45,333 nucleotides of DNA from an uncultured bacterium (lineage in GTDB: Bacteria; Spirochaetota; UBA4802; UB4802), in the NCBI GenBank assembly GCA_937920495.1, contig CALEUQ010000007.1, positions 1 to 45,333 of the forward strand, read 5' to 3'. How positions within the stretch are numbered: position 1 is the stretch's first letter; every line of letters starts with the position of its first letter. A program made the translations under genes and the position numbers. The notes beneath the pieces are model-generated. The model worked only from the letters and a program-made list of their open reading frames with translations, was not told the origin of the DNA and did no database searches. Below are positions 41,115 to 45,333 of the stretch, piece after piece.

Positions 41115-41972
41115 TCATTTTTTAAATACGTGATTGTTATACACCTGATCAAAAAAATCTAATACGGGCACTACCTCACTGTTCCAGTAGGCAAAATCAT
41201 GACCGCAGGCACACTCATGGAATATAATGGGAATGTGTGGTTTTGCTTTTATCAATGCGTCATAAAACATTTTTGTCTGCGCAAAAGGTGTAACAGTATC
41301 CTTTGTGCCATGGCCCAGATATAACGGGATATCCCATTGTGAGATTGCATAATACGGATTGTCTTCTTTTTCCCATCTATCTTTAAATCTTGGGTATGGT
41401 CCATATACCGCGGTCATAAGTTTATCCTGAGGCATCAACTCCTGCCTGTAATCACCTGACAATGATGCAGCGGCTTTAAAAACTGCCTTGTTATACAGAG
41501 CTGTAAGGACAGCTCCTCTTCCTCCTGTAGAAAGTCCCATAACAACGTTGAACTGGTTTTCCAAGCACAATCCACGTTTTTGCAAATTGGGGATTAATAT
41601 TTCTTTTATCCATTGTGATCCTGGTGTTTTTGCCCATTTGCGCTTTGTTTCAGGATAATAATTGGATTCGTAGATAGTGACTGTCATCTCTGGAAGGATA
41701 AGATTGTATCCTCGTGTACAAGCTTCATGTTGCAGTGATGTTTCTTCTATCCAGCGTTTTCTGCTGTAGTTCCATCCTGGTAATACCAGCATATTTTTTT
41801 TACAGTTACTATCGCTTATAATAATATCAACGGGAATTGTTTTGCCAGGACTTTGCACTGCATCAGGCAATAGAATTGTCTGCAGTCCCGGCGCATACTG
41901 TGAATGCAATTGATGTGAATATGATAAGAGAACGCATGCTGTAACTGCAAGTATACAAACATATTTTTTCAT
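41115..41972 (-). CDS. Secreted alpha/beta-hydrolase, esterase-like
   Basis: A 285-residue protein with a signal peptide (about 1-24, ending HQLHSQY). The catalytic triad of an esterase/peptidase-type alpha/beta hydrolase is visible: Ser in MGLSTGGRGA near residue 149, Asp in LGHGTKDTVTP near 223, and His in CACGHDFAYW near 258. The closest broad type is the esterase D/feruloyl-esterase-like group; the substrate is unknown. Its ATG overlaps the TGA of the upstream lipoprotein gene (ATGA), so the two are translationally coupled and probably work together in the envelope. Confidence 0.75.
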   Translation of the reverse strand: MKKYVCILAVTACVLLSYSHQLHSQYAPGLQTILLPDAVQSPGKTIPVDIIISDSNCKKNMLVLPGWNYSRKRWIEETSLQHEACTRGYNLILPEMTVTIYESNYYPETKRKWAKTPGSQWIKEILIPNLQKRGLCLENQFNVVMGLSTGGRGAVLTALYNKAVFKAAASLSGDYRQELMPQDKLMTAVYGPYPRFKDRWEKEDNPYYAISQWDIPLYLGHGTKDTVTPFAQTKMFYDALIKAKPHIPIIFHECACGHDFAYWNSEVVPVLDFFDQVYNNHVFKK

Positions 41973-43111
41973 TGCACACGCTCTGCAAGCATAAGATTGG
42001 ATTTGCCAATGCCGCGGTTGTATCCATATGAAAACGGCAACGGGCCTTTAGACAGGGTATCAAATTTTTCTTTTAATTCAGCCTGATAGCGATGTGCAAA
42101 CACTGGTATCGGTTTGCTGTATACTCCAAAAAATGTGAGTTTCCACTGATAGGGGCTGAAGAACTTAAGCGCAATACCGGAATCATCCTGCAAAATAAGG
42201 TCACTGTGATTGAGTGTAAGATTTCGAATCTTTATAAATGTATTGTCATTGTGCATCAGGTATGAAGCAGATTTAATAATTGTTGTGTACCTGCTATATG
42301 ATTCAAGGTGTGGTATAAAATTTGTGTATGTTGATAGTGAATTATCAATAACATTAATCTGAAAGTAGCGTATGCGTTTAATGTAACCTGAATTGTCCTT
42401 GAAGAATATTTCTGCTCCCGGTATATATTTATTCTGCTTTGTAACAGGTGGCAGAGTGGTAATGAGGCTATTGTCATCTATCCAGATTTTTCTGGCATTA
42501 ACCACTTCATAATCTAATTGTCCTAATAACCACATGATGATACTTATCATGCTATTAAACTCATCAGTGCTTACTTCCTTCTGCATATCAATGGTTATAA
42601 AAAAATTCATATTGAGTATTTCGTTAAGAGATGTACGCAATCCCCACAGCCCTGAAAAGATGCGTTCTTTTGCTACAGCATGAGGATCAGGTATGGCGCC
42701 ACATGGTTCAAGGCCAAACATGATATATTCATCGCCATCAGGGAAGAAAGCAACAGCATTTAAGATATCGGGGCCGCTGAAAGGGTAAAAGATAGTTTTA
42801 TTGTATTGTGCTGGCAGGTTCTGTTTTCGCCATTTTTCTATCTCATCAAGATTTTTCTGCTGCAGCCGTGCCCAGCTTTTTTGTAATTCTTGAACATACG
42901 CTATATACCGCTTATCCAGTGTGAGCGGAAAAAGCGTAGATGATGGCGAAAGAGGTTTCCCTGAAAGAAATCGTGTTGCTTCTACAAGCTTTACATCAAT
43001 AGGTGTTGCAGAAAACGGTGATTGTATACGTGCTGATGAGTTGTTATACAGGCTACACGATAAGATAAAGGTAGCTAAAAATAATAGTAAAGTATTCTTA
43101 ATTTTTGACAT
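41969..43111 (-). CDS. Lipoprotein of unknown function
   Basis: A 380-residue protein with a clear lipobox (ATFILSC, Cys at about residue 19). I do not recognise a named domain. The segment YPFSGPDILNAVAFFPDGDE, then YIMFGLEPCGAIPDP near residues 107-145 resembles a family of hypothetical envelope proteins found in several phyla. The ribosome site AGAGGA supports the start. It ends in a four-base overlap with the secreted esterase gene, which suggests a functional pair at the cell surface. Confidence 0.65.
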   Translation of the reverse strand: MSKIKNTLLLFLATFILSCSLYNNSSARIQSPFSATPIDVKLVEATRFLSGKPLSPSSTLFPLTLDKRYIAYVQELQKSWARLQQKNLDEIEKWRKQNLPAQYNKTIFYPFSGPDILNAVAFFPDGDEYIMFGLEPCGAIPDPHAVAKERIFSGLWGLRTSLNEILNMNFFITIDMQKEVSTDEFNSMISIIMWLLGQLDYEVVNARKIWIDDNSLITTLPPVTKQNKYIPGAEIFFKDNSGYIKRIRYFQINVIDNSLSTYTNFIPHLESYSRYTTIIKSASYLMHNDNTFIKIRNLTLNHSDLILQDDSGIALKFFSPYQWKLTFFGVYSKPIPVFAHRYQAELKEKFDTLSKGPLPFSYGYNRGIGKSNLMLAERVQ

Positions 43112-43381
43112 AGATCCTCTTTATACTATAACACAATTTGATTGTCATTTGTACCTGTATGCAGGTATGTAATTATTTATGTCAATAATTTTATTACGAT
43201 CTATAGTGTGTTATATATTATATAAAAGTTGTTTCAATATAATTTACGCATTGCTGTGTATATTTGTTTTACCACAAACAAAAGCTTTATTTTTCGTAAA
43301 ACACATATAGAGTATAGTTTAGTGGGCGCAAAATGTATTCGCATATCACTTTTTTAAACACCCCCAATTTCCTGATTACTT
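43112..43381. other. Gap between lipoprotein and LarA-like genes
   Basis: 270 AT-rich bases without a gene. TACCTG and CAGGTA near 43153-43168 form a small palindrome about 45 bases upstream of the lipoprotein gene. No terminator for the LarA-like gene is clear. Confidence 0.4.
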
Positions 43382-44704
43382 TTACGAGAGCAATGGAAAC
43401 GTTGCTCCACCTTCTTTAAACACAGCAACAGTTGCCTTTTTACCAAGGTGTTGTAAACCTCGTTCAATTACTTCCTGTGGCCGGTTAAACCGTTCAAAGA
43501 ATCCCAATGCTTTAACCTCAGCATCAGATAAAGACGGAACGTAAAAATAGAGATTATGGGCGCGTATAAGCTGCATTGAATAATAGGTTAAAAACTTCTG
43601 CTCCACATCAAGTCCGGGTTTTACTTTTTCAAGAAATCCAAGTACCCGCGCGGGTCCCAATGTTCTGAGGATTGTTCTGGTTAACCAAAGAGGTGTGGAT
43701 TTTTCAGGCAGTGGAATGTCATCCAGTCCCCTCTGGGCGCGTAAAAATCCCATGACAATACCTTTTGGCCTTAAGGCAGGAAGGGTATTGCCCACACATT
43801 TCATGCTCTGCTTAAAATTAATGTCCATGGGTGCTGAATTGGTTATAATTCCATCAACCTGTTTTGATAGTGGTAGTCCACATATTGTTTTGGTAAATGC
43901 AACGGCTTGTCTGTGACAGTGAATAGGGTGACCCGCAAAACAGGCGATGATATCTTTTTTGCTATCAAGCACTACATTAATGCAGAATATTTCTGCTTGT
44001 ATCATATTCAATGTTTCTTCAAGGTCAAGCCGGAATGAATTCTGTTCTGCATCAACGGCAACTCTGTTAAAGCGGTATGGTGGTTCGGCAATGATTGAGT
44101 GATGATGTCCGATAGTTTCAGCTAAAGCAACACCGGGCAGGATATTTTTTAATCCTCCGCCAAACCCTGCCCACAGGTGTGGCTCAACAAGCCCAATAAG
44201 GATAACAAGATCAGCGTCTTTCAGATGATGATTCAAATATACTTCAACACCACGCGATGTTTTGCCAAAGTATGCATTTTTGTTTTTATCAAATGCATCA
44301 TGGTTTTCCCACTTCACCTGGCTTACATTTTTTTTGCCAATTTTTTCTTCTATTTCTTGCTGTTTCATTGGGGTATGGATTCCCAGCGCAGGAATTACAA
44401 TTGCGTTGTTTTTTGTATTGCATCCTGCTTTTTGTAATGCATCCAGTACAATATCAAAAAATTTATAGGCCGGTGTGGGACGCGTGTTATCGTCAACCAC
44501 AATCACAACCTTTTTATTTTTTAAAGTGTGTTTAGACAGGGGTTTTGCAGCAATTGGCTGTGACAGTGAGTGTGCAACAATGTCTTTCTCTTTTTTATTT
44601 TTGTACGATAGTTCCTTATGATTTTGCTGTGGAATGATGACCTCCCATGTATCAGGAAGATCTAGTGAAATGTGTGAAGTACCCCACGGTAAATCTATTT
44701 TCAT
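43382..44704 (-). CDS. LarA-family (nickel-pincer) racemase/epimerase
   Basis: A 440-residue protein of the LarA (lactate racemase) family. Marks include VDDNTRPTP near residue 72, LGIHTPM near 107 (a catalytic His in LarA), the loop ending GFGGGLKNILPG near 180 (its Lys is where LarA binds the nickel-pincer cofactor), and GHHHSI shortly after. Many LarA homologues act on other 2-hydroxyacids, including sugar acids, so the substrate here is open. No larB, larC or larE cofactor genes are in the window. The ATG has GGGGG upstream. It stands alone. Confidence 0.8.
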   Translation of the reverse strand: MKIDLPWGTSHISLDLPDTWEVIIPQQNHKELSYKNKKEKDIVAHSLSQPIAAKPLSKHTLKNKKVVIVVDDNTRPTPAYKFFDIVLDALQKAGCNTKNNAIVIPALGIHTPMKQQEIEEKIGKKNVSQVKWENHDAFDKNKNAYFGKTSRGVEVYLNHHLKDADLVILIGLVEPHLWAGFGGGLKNILPGVALAETIGHHHSIIAEPPYRFNRVAVDAEQNSFRLDLEETLNMIQAEIFCINVVLDSKKDIIACFAGHPIHCHRQAVAFTKTICGLPLSKQVDGIITNSAPMDINFKQSMKCVGNTLPALRPKGIVMGFLRAQRGLDDIPLPEKSTPLWLTRTILRTLGPARVLGFLEKVKPGLDVEQKFLTYYSMQLIRAHNLYFYVPSLSDAEVKALGFFERFNRPQEVIERGLQHLGKKATVAVFKEGGATFPLLS

Positions 44705-45235
44705 GGCAACCCCCTTATAGTGTGTTTGTTTTGATTTTTTATAAAGAAATATGTAATGTATGTCAACATTATTTACTGTAAACAGTAGAAATTTTTAATG
44801 GTACCCCTGATTAATTATGGGGGCTCAAACCCGCGCAATTTGTATGTGTATTACTTTAAATACATATAAGGGTTTTTATCTTTTTAGATACTGATTTAAT
44901 GTTTCCCGCTTTGTATATTTTGGGAAATAAGATTATCCTTTGCGCCCCGGCTTGTCTCCTGTAATAAATAATCCTTTCACGGCGGGCGTTCCGACGGCCT
45001 CCTGCCTATTATCGTAACGCCCGCAACATAGACGCGCCGTACATCCCTGTACGGCACGTGTATAGATAATGATTGCATTGGAATTAAAAGCAGCTATATT
45101 GTTTTGTATTTTGTGTATTTTCCCCAAAATTACCCAATGAGCCTGATTTTTTATTTGACAACCCCTATATCGTACTCCATATAAAGTATCCAACAATACT
45201 TCACCTAAACATACATACTACTGTGGGAGGAAACC
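44705..45235. other. Intergenic region with a GC-rich structured repeat
   Basis: 531 bases. Frames here run through the repeat and are not credible genes. The main feature is the structured element at 44981-45055. At 45155-45160 a TTGACA with TATAAA 19 bases later may be the promoter of the last gene, and GGGAGG precedes its ATG. Confidence 0.5.
44981..45055. repeat. Double-hairpin GC-rich element
   Basis: Two perfect stems in an otherwise AT-rich gap: GCGGGCGTT (44982-44990) with AACGCCCGC (45016-45024), then GCCGTACA (45036-45043) with TGTACGGC (45048-45055, loop TCCC). The composition is quite unlike the surroundings. It looks like one unit of a dispersed repeat or a structured RNA. Confidence 0.55.
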
Positions 45236-45333
45236 ATGAACATTGAAACTACTACGTGTATTTCCGTGGAACATTTAGAACTGATGAAGTTTTATTCTGA
45301 GCACTACAATATCTCGCAACGCACATTTTTATC
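45236..45333 (+). CDS. Start of an unidentified protein, cut by the window end
   Basis: The ATG follows GGGAGG by six bases, and the 32 visible codons are open (MNIETTTCISVEHLELMKFY then SEHYNISQRTFL). The pattern of a short strand followed by a helix resembles a small ribbon-helix-helix DNA-binding protein, but too little is visible to be sure. Confidence 0.5.
   Translation, partial: MNIETTTCISVEHLELMKFYSEHYNISQRTFL

Noticed and set aside
44933..45196. Minus-strand frame of 87 codons
   Set aside because: It is produced by the double-hairpin repeat, and no domain or ribosome site is seen.
1..45333. tRNA or rRNA genes
   Set aside because: No cloverleaf with a conserved TTCRA arm and no rRNA-like conserved stretch was noticed by reading. 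A covariance-model scan would be decisive.

Overview
This is an AT-rich chromosomal window with about 30 confident protein genes on both strands and no rRNA, tRNA or CRISPR array that I could see. The best guess for the source is a Spirochaetota bacterium. This rests on a protein with two cyclic-nucleotide domains of a style common in spirochaetes, several spirochaete-like envelope proteins, and a relaxed lipobox. No single marker proves it.

Layout. 1-2433: leader region and leuC-leuD (isopropylmalate dehydratase). 2435-8383 (minus): an AsmA-like protein overlapping a dual cNMP-domain regulator, then two TPR or coiled-coil proteins of unknown role with dispersed palindromic repeats between them. 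8656-10797 (minus): glycogen debranching enzyme GlgX. 11203-20726 (plus): a tight eight-gene sugar-acid locus behind one good promoter, encoding mannonate dehydratase, a FadR-type GntR regulator, a secreted GH38-like hydrolase, an RraA-family protein, an extended SDR, an UlaG-like metallo-hydrolase, an Nramp-fold transporter lacking the usual metal motifs, and KDG kinase. 20859-28999: the phosphate system in three transcription units (pstC-pstA; pstB-phoU-phoB-phoR on the other strand; pstS and a second pstS), each unit headed by four 11-bp Pho-box-like repeats. 29014-30062: a scar region with a damaged Phd/ParE pair and a probable mrr remnant. 30063-35726: patatin-like lipase, acyl-CoA dehydrogenase, proS, a small Cys-rich membrane protein and ssb. 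35727-37873: an accessory island with a frameshifted tyrosine recombinase, an AT-rich unknown gene and integron-like inverted-repeat sites. 37874-45333: M18 aminopeptidase, a DUF4143 ATPase, a YlbF-like protein, a lipoprotein-esterase pair, a LarA-like enzyme and the start of one more gene.

How the genes fit together. The 11203-20726 locus can be read as an almost complete oxidative (Entner-Doudoroff-like) route for mannose. The GH38-like enzyme would release mannose, the SDR would oxidise it to a lactone, the UlaG-like enzyme would open the lactone to mannonate, UxuA would dehydrate it to KDG, the kinase would make KDPG, and the RraA-family protein could be the missing pyruvate aldolase. The odd Nramp relative would be the importer and the GntR protein the switch. 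This is the strongest candidate for an undescribed system here.

Three genome-scale signals cut across the genes: the 10-mer GCGATAGTTA occurs at nine or more places, a family of three roughly 110-bp elements carries a very strong GC-rich hairpin, and several dispersed palindromic repeats are present.
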